A stretch of 5,358 bases of DNA from JACVRX01 sp035697245 (GTDB taxonomy: Bacteria > Actinomycetota > Actinomycetes > Jiangellales > Jiangellaceae): NCBI GenBank assembly GCA_035697245.1, contig DASSDH010000217.1:1-5358 (forward strand). The letters are read 5' to 3'. Shown here piece by piece: positions 1-4,828 of the stretch. The translations under genes were made by a program, and so were the position numbers. Position 1 is the first letter of the stretch, and every line of letters starts with the position of its first letter. The notes under the pieces were generated by a model. That model did no database searches. It saw only the letters and a list, made by a program, of their open reading frames with translations, and was not told the origin of the DNA.

Positions 1-127
1 GCGTCTCGCCTCTCTGGGTGTAGTAGGCCGCCAGCCCGGTGTGACCTTTCTCGGTTGCGTCCAAGGCGGCGACCTGCCGGGTCAGGTAGTCATACCCCGA
101 CCCGGCAGTGAGCTTGTGGATGCTCAT
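1..127 (-). CDS. MobF (TrwC/TraI-like) conjugative relaxase, N-terminal fragment
   Basis: Partial gene: only the first 42 residues are present and the rest lies beyond position 1. The start is ATG at 125-127, read leftward. The visible protein begins MSIHKLTAGSGYDYLTRQVA and continues with a GHTGLAAYYTQRGET segment. This is the usual N-terminus of actinobacterial MobF relaxases. In this family N-terminal tyrosines nick oriT and stay covalently bound to the transferred strand, and a helicase domain normally follows. Tyr12/Tyr14 and the Tyr35-Tyr36 pair are the candidate catalytic tyrosines, by analogy with the two tyrosine groups near the TrwC N-terminus. The Shine-Dalgarno is weak (a G-rich GGGTGGG a few bases upstream), and an in-frame GTG two codons earlier is an alternative start. 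It is divergent from the gene at 336. Family recognition rests on the N-terminus only. Confidence 0.85.
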   Translation of the reverse strand, partial: MSIHKLTAGSGYDYLTRQVAALDATEKGHTGLAAYYTQRGET

Positions 128-335
128 CGTCACACCCACCCGAAGGGGTACAAGCCGCCAGGGCGGTCAGGCCAACCCGAGCTACTTCCGGCGTGCATGA
201 GGTGTGCTGGCACATCGGATTTTTGAAATCGGCTGGGGGTACGTCAAGCAGGTCGGCATCGTCGGTGGTGACCGCTCAAGTCGTCGGCAGCTGCTTACGG
301 CTCAGTGAAAGGCCGGTGTCGATGAGGGAGATGTG
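128..335. other. Divergent intergenic region between relaxase and plus-strand gene; possible oriT neighbourhood
   Basis: About 208 bp without a convincing gene. A short plus-strand reading frame crosses the first part but is the antisense shadow of the relaxase N-terminus. The region holds the candidate relaxase promoter, a GC-rich short palindrome CCGCCAGGGCGG around 153-164, and the AT-rich inverted repeat GATTT-TTG-AAATC at 218-230. The Shine-Dalgarno GAGGGAG (324-330) of the next gene is at its right end. Transfer origins are often next to relaxase genes, so oriT could be here, but I see no known nic-site motif. Confidence 0.3.
219..247 (-). promoter_or_regulatory. Candidate sigma70-type promoter for the relaxase
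   Basis: On the minus strand TTGACG (242-247) matches five of six bases of the -35 consensus. It is followed after exactly 17 bp by AAAAAT (219-224), which matches four of six bases of the -10 consensus. The predicted transcript would have a leader of about 85 nt before the relaxase ATG at 127. The -10 falls in a small AT-rich patch that also holds the inverted repeat GATTT-TTG-AAATC (218-230). Inference from spacing and consensus only. Confidence 0.4.
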
Positions 336-935
336 ATGAGTCAGCAATCTGTAAGGCAAGCTGCGCGGCGCTCAGCGTTAGATGCCCAGGCAGTACTGCG
401 CAAAGAACGTGCCGACCGGCCCACGCGGCCTATGGGGATTGCATATGCCGCTACCCACCGGCGGCCTCGACTCGGCCATCAGACAAGGCAGATTTACGTC
501 ACGGTCCTTTGGACTTCCCCGGCTCTCGCGCCCGCTGGCAAACAGCCGTCCCTGCTCCCGGAGGAGCCGCCGCAGGTCGTCACCGACCGTCACCGGCAAC
601 GCGGCCGCGCCGTGGATCGGGATGGCCGTGTCAGTGCGTATACCTGGCTGCTCAAACACGGCGACGATACGCAGCTGTTCACTCACCTCGACGGGGCTCT
701 GCTGGTCGATGTCTGGCCCGACGTCGCCCCACACCTCACCGAGAAGTTCCGGAGCCAATGGGGACCGCTCGTGCTTTCTGCAGGGGAAGGCTGGCTTGAT
801 GAGCATCTGATCGCCAGCTTTCAGGCAGGCCGCCCAAAGTCGGTCAGCCGGCAGGCACGAGAAGGCGCCATCCAACGGTTGGCGGATCGGGGCCTCACCG
901 CGGATGAGATTCGGCGGGTACTCCGCCGTCGCTAA
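336..935 (+). CDS. Hypothetical element-borne protein, possibly chimeric
   Basis: 199 aa from ATG 336. This start is preferred over the adjacent GTG at 333 because GAGGGAG at 324-330 is 5 nt away. Residues 1-28 (MSQQSVRQAARRSALDAQAV, then LRKERADR) look like the basic helical N-terminus of a small protein I recall from actinobacterial mobile elements. From about residue 29 the sequence no longer follows that family. Residues 29-60 use codons poorly (CCT, ATT, CAT, AGG, CGA). Residues ~95-199 again look coded, with G/C third positions, and end in a basic helical segment (GRPKSVSRQAREGAIQRLAD, then RGLTADEIRRVLRRR) that could bind nucleic acid. A TTA leucine codon, rare in GC-rich actinomycetes, sits at 378-380. 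The C-terminal half is not recognised. It could be a fusion of an element-gene 5' end with another coding segment, or one poorly conserved protein. Confidence 0.5.
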   Translation: MSQQSVRQAARRSALDAQAVLRKERADRPTRPMGIAYAATHRRPRLGHQTRQIYVTVLWTSPALAPAGKQPSLLPEEPPQVVTDRHRQRGRAVDRDGRVSAYTWLLKHGDDTQLFTHLDGALLVDVWPDVAPHLTEKFRSQWGPLVLSAGEGWLDEHLIASFQAGRPKSVSRQAREGAIQRLADRGLTADEIRRVLRRR

Positions 936-948
936 GGTCGGTCAATCG

Positions 949-971
949 GGCCCAAGCTCAAGCTTGCGGCC
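949..971. terminator. Hairpin at convergent gene ends, candidate bidirectional terminator
   Basis: GGCC (949-952) plus CAAGC (953-957) pair with GCTTG (962-966) plus GGCC (968-971) around a TCAA loop (958-961), with one unpaired C at 967. The nine-pair stem lies where the plus-strand gene ending at 935 meets the minus-strand UPF0158 gene, and it overlaps that gene's stop codon at 958-960. There is no T-tract, so termination is inferred; U-tract-poor hairpins are common in actinomycetes. Confidence 0.4.
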
Positions 972-1659
972 GGGTCGGCGTGTAGCCCTCGGCCGCCAGC
1001 CAACTACGGGCTCGTCCGCGCTGGCGGTCGCCTGAGAACGCGTACCACTGCGTCATCAGGTCGGGCCGATCGAAGAGAACGTCCTTGAACCGGCGGAAGG
1101 CTCCGCGCCCGGAGATCGCGCGGGTCAGTCGATCAGCAAGGTTAGGGTCATCAAGCTCCTCAATGAACCAGACCATGTCGTCGTAGGCGCTCCGCGACCC
1201 CTCGCAGTCCACCCACAACCACCGATCGGGGTCGTCATCCTCTCCCTCGCCGATCTCCTCGGTGTAGTCCAAGGCGGACTGGGGCCACACCTGCCCGGTG
1301 GCCAGGTCGACCCGCCCACCACCCTGGACCGGATCGCCCTCCAGGATCATGGACAGTTCCTCCAGGTCCACCGGCAACGGGCGAAGCAGCGGGGTAGGGC
1401 CACTTCCAAGCGCGGCTTCCAGGACCTCCACCAGCTCACGGTCACCATCCCAGCTCCGCTCGAGCAGTGCACTGACACACTCGCGGGCGAGCTCGGCCGA
1501 TCCGTCGGTGCCGTTACGGACCGCCACCAGTAGGCCTTCACCGATCAGCTGCAGCGAGTCACCTGGCCAACGCTCCTGGCTCAAGGCGGCCACCAGCCCC
1601 GCTGCGTCGCCGCGAACTACGAGTGAACGCAACCGCGTCACGGCTTCGCGATCATCCAC
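958..1659 (-). CDS. UPF0158 family protein with N-terminal helical extension
   Basis: 233 aa, starting at GTG 1657-1659 with a G-rich Shine-Dalgarno (GGGGGTG) about 4 nt upstream. Residues ~95-228 match UPF0158 (Pfam PF03682). The hallmark is the ISGRGAFRRFKDVL block at 182-195, followed by DLMTQWYAF (200-208) and a WLAAEG-type terminal helix. Before it are an acidic stretch (GEGEDDDPD, 138-146) and the DMVWFIEELDDPNLADRL helix (161-178). Family members are small soluble proteins of unknown biochemical role. Residues 1-95 are an extra helical region rich in Leu, Ala and Glu that plain UPF0158 proteins lack. The gene begins 12 bp after the stop of the 580-aa gene, so the two are probably one transcript. 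No catalytic residues can be assigned. Confidence 0.8.
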   Translation of the reverse strand: MDDREAVTRLRSLVVRGDAAGLVAALSQERWPGDSLQLIGEGLLVAVRNGTDGSAELARECVSALLERSWDGDRELVEVLEAALGSGPTPLLRPLPVDLEELSMILEGDPVQGGGRVDLATGQVWPQSALDYTEEIGEGEDDDPDRWLWVDCEGSRSAYDDMVWFIEELDDPNLADRLTRAISGRGAFRRFKDVLFDRPDLMTQWYAFSGDRQRGRARSWLAAEGYTPTRPQA

Positions 1660-1671
1660 TTTGCACCCCCG

Positions 1672-3414
1672 TCAGTCCGTCGCCCGTGCCCGGTCACGCT
1701 CTTCGACGAGCTCGCGTCGACGACGGGAAACCAAGAGTCCGGGGTCTCCCACCCGGAGCGAGCCGTAGGTCAGGCGTAGGTCGATCCCCGCCGCACGGAT
1801 CAGCGACTGGGCTCGGTCGGAGACCGACCCGGTGATGCCGAAGTGGGCGAGCAAGTCCTTGCTGGCCATCGGCGACCGCCAGGCACCGATCGTGCGGTTC
1901 GCGGTTCCGATCACCCAGGCAACGGCAGCCGCGCCGCGGCCCGGTGAGCCCTTGCGCCGGAAGAGCGCCGGATCGTTCGTTGCAGCGCGCGCGAGGAAGC
2001 GTCGCATGGCAGTGCGGTGTTCTGGGTCGAGAAGCGCGTCGGCGCATGCGTCGCACTCGTCGAGGATCGCCCGCACCGTCGGCCGGATCTCGTCAGGGAT
2101 GCTGGCCCAGTTGAACTCCTCGTCGGGAAGCGGCTCAGCATCGAGCTTCACCAACGCGTCCACGCCGCCGACCTCGTCGGCGATGTACTCCAGGTGGAGC
2201 TCCTCATCGCTTAGGTGCTCGATCCGCTCTGATTCCAGGAGCGCCGAGGCTAGACCCGCCATGGCCCTCTGCCGGTCGCTGTCGATCAGCTGCAGGTAGT
2301 CCGGCTCGTAGTGGTCGACCGCGGCCAGGGTCTCAGAGGTCAGGTCGGCGCGGATCCCGTTGCGGTCGTGGCAGTAGCGGATGTAGGCCCGCAGCAAATC
2401 GGGGAGCTTCGCCAGGTACGACGGTTCGGCAATGATCTTGCGCGGGAACCGGTCGGCCAGGAGCATCTCCACCGTTACCGGGCTCCACCGCCACGGGTCC
2501 CCGGTCGCATAAGTGGTCGCGAACCAGAGCAGGCTGTCCAGCAGGCTCCGCTCGTCCTCGCGGTCGAAGGAAATCCCGAACGGTGAGGCGAAGAACTCGG
2601 CGGCGACCGCCGCCATCTCCTCGTCCGACCACTCCCTAGGCCCGGAAGCCACCCCACCCGATGGCAGCATCCGCAGCATCCACTCGACCAGCGGCCGACA
2701 CATCGGCCAACTGTCGGACTCAAGCGGCGGATACAGGCGCGAGCCGTGGTCGATCGCCGCCTCCATCACCGCCCGGGCGCTCGCGGCGTCCGTGCGTGTG
2801 AGTGACTGGTCCGGGTCGTCGATCGTCGTGCCGACCTTGAGCGCAAGGTCCTCCAATGGCCCGGGGACCACGAACGCGTCCTTCACGACCGAGCCGAGGT
2901 TGTGGTCGACGTACACCAGCGCCGACAACGCGTGGCCAGACGGCAGCGTCACCCCGATCAGGTAGTCGTCGCCGTCGCCGAGCACGTGGGTCAGGAACCA
3001 CACGTCAGGCTCGACTCGGGCCTGATCGAGTCCGCTCAGCCAGTCCGGCATCGGGTGCCGCCTCGTGGCTAGCTCGCGGCCGATCCGGGCTGCCAGCACC
3101 TCGTCGGCAACCATCGCCCGCGTCGCCGTCAACGCAGCCGTCGTCTCGGCGTACGGCGTCCCGACGAACGACTCCACGAGTTCGGCCAGACTCGTCCGCT
3201 GCTCATCGCGGGCGAACGGATCGCGGCTGCGCGGGTCGGTGACCTCAAGGAAACCGCTCACGACCGCGAGCAGGTCCAGCGGTTCGCCCGATCTCAGCGC
3301 GCTGCGCAGGCCCTGGAACAGCTGCTGGTCCTGAGCGCCGTGGGCCGGCCGCACTGGGTTGTGTCGTCGCTGCTGCTGCCTTCCCCGGCCCCGACCGTGC
3401 TTCTTCTTCGCCAC
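1672..3414 (-). CDS. Conserved actinobacterial hypothetical protein with DUF6398-like C-terminal domain
   Basis: 580 aa, starting at GTG 3412-3414. It opens with a very basic, probably disordered tail (MAKKKHGRGRGRQQQRRH). Next is a helical region with FARDEQRTSLAELVESFVG (residues ~67-85). A conserved block containing WFLTHVLGDGDDYLIGVTLP and ALVYVDHNLGSVVKDAFVVP follows. The middle is rich in Trp and acidic residues (SDSWPMCRPLVEWMLRMLP, PWRWSPVTVEMLLADRFP). Residues ~449-544 resemble DUF6398: a DECDACADALLDPEHRTAMR helix pair, an AAVAWVIGTANRTIG helix, and a helix-turn-helix-like KDLLAHFGITGSVSDRAQSL (519-538). The C-terminus is highly charged. I recall similar full-length hypotheticals in other actinobacteria, but no function is known. 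There are no transmembrane segments or signal peptide. Strong G/C third-position bias marks it as well adapted to a high-GC genome. It heads the operon with the UPF0158 gene. Confidence 0.8.
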   Translation of the reverse strand: MAKKKHGRGRGRQQQRRHNPVRPAHGAQDQQLFQGLRSALRSGEPLDLLAVVSGFLEVTDPRSRDPFARDEQRTSLAELVESFVGTPYAETTAALTATRAMVADEVLAARIGRELATRRHPMPDWLSGLDQARVEPDVWFLTHVLGDGDDYLIGVTLPSGHALSALVYVDHNLGSVVKDAFVVPGPLEDLALKVGTTIDDPDQSLTRTDAASARAVMEAAIDHGSRLYPPLESDSWPMCRPLVEWMLRMLPSGGVASGPREWSDEEMAAVAAEFFASPFGISFDREDERSLLDSLLWFATTYATGDPWRWSPVTVEMLLADRFPRKIIAEPSYLAKLPDLLRAYIRYCHDRNGIRADLTSETLAAVDHYEPDYLQLIDSDRQRAMAGLASALLESERIEHLSDEELHLEYIADEVGGVDALVKLDAEPLPDEEFNWASIPDEIRPTVRAILDECDACADALLDPEHRTAMRRFLARAATNDPALFRRKGSPGRGAAAVAWVIGTANRTIGAWRSPMASKDLLAHFGITGSVSDRAQSLIRAAGIDLRLTYGSLRVGDPGLLVSRRRRELVEERDRARATD

Positions 3415-3421
3415 GCACTGG

Positions 3422-3427
3422 AGCCTA
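3422..3427 (-). promoter_or_regulatory. TANNNT -10 box suggesting a leaderless start for the 580-aa gene
   Basis: Minus-strand TAGGCT lies 7 nt before the GTG start (3414), and no purine-rich Shine-Dalgarno lies between. In actinobacteria a TANNNT box at this distance commonly drives leaderless mRNAs whose first base is the start codon. No good -35 is visible. Inferred. Confidence 0.4.
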
Positions 3428-3496
3428 TTCGGCGCTCAGCCAGGGCAGTCGCCGACACCGCGTGATTCACGGGGATCCGAGAGGAGTTGAGCTTCG

Positions 3497-3721
3497 ATGA
3501 CGGACCCAGGCGCCTTCTGGGAGGACCTCGCCCGCGACTTGGCCGACCCCGAGTTCGCGCGCGAGTACGTCGCCGAGTCCGAGCTCATTACCGAGGTCGT
3601 CGCGGCGATTGATGCAGAAGCCGCCCCGGCCTACGACGCGCTCGTGGCCGACCCGTCACGCGGAATGACTGCCGACAAACTGCGTACGCGCCTTGCCGAG
3701 CGGCGGCGGCCGTCGCGCTGA
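3497..3721 (+). CDS. Small acidic antitoxin-like protein, partner toxin not seen
   Basis: 74 aa from ATG 3497, with Shine-Dalgarno GAGGAG at 3481-3486 (10-nt spacing). Residues 4-30 (PGAFWEDLARDLADPEFARE, then YVAESEL) resemble the 'FWxDLxxDLxDPEFxxEY' opening of many antitoxins that carry an XRE domain. Here no helix-turn-helix follows. Residues 43-70 (APAYDALVADPSRGMTADKL, then RTRLAERR) instead resemble the short C-terminal segment found in small type II antitoxins, which wraps the toxin. The gene is divergent from the 580-aa gene (82-bp gap) and convergent with the XRE pseudogene. No RelE-, VapC- or HigB-like toxin frame lies next to it. It may be an orphan antitoxin or an unrelated small regulator; the family call is by pattern only. 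Confidence 0.6.
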   Translation: MTDPGAFWEDLARDLADPEFAREYVAESELITEVVAAIDAEAAPAYDALVADPSRGMTADKLRTRLAERRRPSR

Positions 3722-3764
3722 GGGAATTGACCGGTACGCGTGCACGACGTTGAGGGCCACGGCT

Positions 3765-4025
3765 TCACGCGCCGCGCCAGTCTCGGCCTCGCCGCTCTCG
3801 CCGACCGGCATCACCAGCTTGAATCTGCGCGCCAAGTGCTTCGGCAAGCTTGAGAAGGGTGGGCGTCGTGGGTGCGATCTGGCCACGCTCGATCCGGCTG
3901 ATGTCCGCCTGCGCGATGCCGCTGAGCTCAGCGAGGTCGGCCTGACGAAGGCCACGAGCCTTCCGCGCGGCGTAGATGACCTGACCGAATGCGTAAGCGG
4001 CCCGGAAGATGCGCTCAGCCTCGAC
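3765..4025 (-). pseudogene. XRE/HigA-type helix-turn-helix antitoxin remnant, truncated and frameshifted
   Basis: Read leftward from 4025, the open frame gives EAERIFRAAYAFGQVIYAAR, then KARGLRQADLAELSGIA and QADISRIERGQIAPTTPTLL, then KLAEALGA. This is a clear XRE helix-turn-helix (recognition helix QADISRIERG) of the HigA/HipB-type antitoxin class. Two lesions are visible. First, no ATG, GTG or TTG occurs between the helix-turn-helix and the in-frame TAG at 4047-4049; the homologous part stops at ~4025, where an unrelated gene fragment begins. Second, after LGA (near 3825-3832) codon quality collapses in this frame, while the next frame continues plausibly as RFKLVMPVGESGEAETGAAR with strong G/C third positions. 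That indicates a one-base indel. The 3' end of the shifted frame runs into the antitoxin-like gene's 3' end. No toxin gene is adjacent. Confidence 0.7.
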
Positions 4026-4243
4026 TGATCCCGCTGCCGGAGCCAGCTAGGCGGGGACTGATCAACCTCGCCGACGATGTCATCGCCGCCACCAACCAGG
4101 CTGTCGCCGCGGCCGCTCAACTCGACCCCAGCGATATGACCCGATCAATCAGGCTCGATCAAGCTGCGTCTCGCGGACACTCAGCCGAGTCCCTTCAGAT
4201 CATTCGCCCGCAAAGTCCGGCGCCAAGAGGGCCGCGCCGGTGA
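4025..4243 (+). pseudogene. 3'-terminal fragment of a paralogue of the 159-aa gene
   Basis: The frame from CTG 4025 to TGA 4243 encodes 72 residues beginning LIPLPEPARRGL and ending PAPRGPRR. It aligns with residues 89-159 of the protein encoded at 4815-5294. About 28 of the first 35 residues are identical, the middle is divergent, and both end PAPRGxRR. The N-terminal ~88 residues are missing, and upstream in the same frame the sequence is the antisense of the XRE gene. There is no start codon or ribosome site of its own. At its end an AAGAGGG (4225-4231) and a GTGA overlap sit where the intact copy has AAGAGGA and ATGA, but the frame entered is not like the third operon gene. It is an older, diverged copy. 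Confidence 0.75.
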
Positions 4244-4275
4244 ACTGCTCGTCAACACCAGTTTGTCCGGGAGCC

Positions 4276-4449
4276 TCACTCGCGCTCGCCGTTGCGCGAC
4301 TCTTCCAAGCTGTACCCAAACGCCGAAGAAGTGCGGACGCCCACGTTGATCTTCTTAGCCGAGGAGCGACCAGTGACCGCCTGCACCTTCCGCCAGCGCT
4401 TACGGCCTGCAAAGAGTCTTTTTATCCACAGGTGATGCGCTCTCCCGCC
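4276..4449 (-). pseudogene. Possible remnant or small coding frame (58 codons, no clear start)
   Basis: Between an in-frame TGA (4450-4452) and its own stop (4276-4278), the minus strand reads through WIKRLFAGRKRWRKVQAVTG, then RSSAKKINVGVRTSSAFGYS and LEESRNGERE. Codons from about 4386 leftward are mostly G/C-ending and residue use is protein-like. The only ordinary start is GTG 4384-4386, which would give 36 aa with GGAAG touching the start, too close to serve as a Shine-Dalgarno. CTG 4429-4431 is an alternative. It may be a 3' gene remnant or chance; no family is recognised. Confidence 0.25.
4422..4430 (+). promoter_or_regulatory. Single perfect DnaA-box match
   Basis: TTATCCACA matches the bacterial DnaA-box consensus exactly, inside a short T-rich patch in otherwise GC-rich DNA. 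I find no second box or iterons nearby, so a replication origin is not supported by this alone. It could be coincidental or a regulatory DnaA site upstream of the operon. Confidence 0.3.
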
Positions 4450-4504
4450 TCATGGTCGTCGCTTGTGGCTTCATTGGACAACCTTCTTAGCAAAGGAAAG
4501 CGGA

Positions 4505-4828
4505 GTGGGCATAGAGCAGCTGGACGCGAAAGTCGTTGAGACGGTGGCTGGCGTTGCACGGCTACTTCGACGCGCTGCTGAGCTGGCAGGGGCGCAGGCG
4601 GATGAAGGTGGTCCCTGGTCATCGCGCCAGCTACTTGCTTTGGGGATCGACTCGGCAGCGGACGAGGCATCAAGCCTGTTGCCACGCCGGGCTCGGCTGG
4701 AGGGGCCTACACCGGCTGAGCACTTGCTGCATCAGATCTGTCTCGAGGGCGCACCATCCCGGCTGCTGAGCGTCAGGGCGCTAGTCGGTGAGCTGATCTG
4801 GGAGGTGAATACCAGTGCCGGCCCGTGA
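4505..4828 (+). CDS. Unrecognised small helical protein, first gene of coupled operon
   Basis: 107 aa from GTG 4505-4507. This start is chosen over the in-frame ATG at 4463 because AGGA at 4494-4497 lies 7 nt upstream, while nothing suitable precedes 4463. The protein begins VGIEQLDAKVVETVAGVARL and is predicted mostly helical, with a heptad-like Leu/Val pattern in residues 5-30 and again near LLHQICLEGAPSRLLSVRAL (about 79-98). There is no signal peptide, membrane segment or known motif. Its 3' end overlaps the next gene by 14 bp. Because the operon lies on the same element as a relaxase gene, a plasmid maintenance or transfer role is possible, but this is inference. Confidence 0.65.
   Translation: MGIEQLDAKVVETVAGVARLLRRAAELAGAQADEGGPWSSRQLLALGIDSAADEASSLLPRRARLEGPTPAEHLLHQICLEGAPSRLLSVRALVGELIWEVNTSAGP
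4800..4807 (+). promoter_or_regulatory. Strong Shine-Dalgarno fixing the GTG start at 4815
   Basis: GGGAGGTG lies 7 nt before GTG 4815-4817, inside the end of the preceding gene. It makes the 14-bp gene overlap credible and indicates that the second gene has its own initiation as well as coupling. Confidence 0.7.

Larger units (their letters stand above)
4244..4504. other. Largely unassigned spacer upstream of the three-gene operon
   Basis: About 260 bp with no convincing intact gene. A plus-strand frame starting with GTG 4240 is open to 4539, but it has no recognisable content and runs into the first operon gene. A minus-strand frame open from 4449 to 4276 has coding-like codons but lacks a standard start near its beginning. 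One exact DnaA-box match lies at 4422-4430. The operon promoter should lie here; I see TTGTGG (4463-4468) and TTGGAC (4474-4479), but no well-spaced -10. Confidence 0.4.

Noticed and set aside
41..226. 61-aa plus-strand ORF over the relaxase start
   Set aside because: Its left half is antisense to the recognised relaxase N-terminus, and the rest has no coding character.
378..875. 165-aa minus-strand ORF antisense to the gene at 336
   Set aside because: Part of it (around 540-620) reads plausibly, but there is no recognisable domain, the start lacks a good ribosome site, and the plus-strand C-terminal half has the better coding pattern and a strong ribosome site at its gene start.
3693..4028. 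111-aa plus-strand ORF
   Set aside because: It is antisense to the clear XRE helix-turn-helix and has no recognisable content.
3656..4120. 154-aa minus-strand ORF as an intact gene
   Set aside because: Its first ~90 residues are Ser/Arg-rich shadow of the XRE frame and of the paralogue fragment. Only the short stretch around RFKLVMPVGE looks real, best explained as the frameshifted tail of the XRE pseudogene.
4422..4500. Replication origin
   Set aside because: Only one DnaA box, no iterons and no replication gene are visible.
4463..4504. ATG 4463 as the start of the first operon gene
   Set aside because: There is no ribosome site before it, while GTG 4505 has AGGA at 7-nt spacing.
4240..4539. 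99-aa plus-strand ORF starting with the GTGA overlap after the paralogue fragment
   Set aside because: The coupled-start geometry is retained, but the protein has no family resemblance, does not match the third operon gene, and overlaps the better supported gene at 4505.
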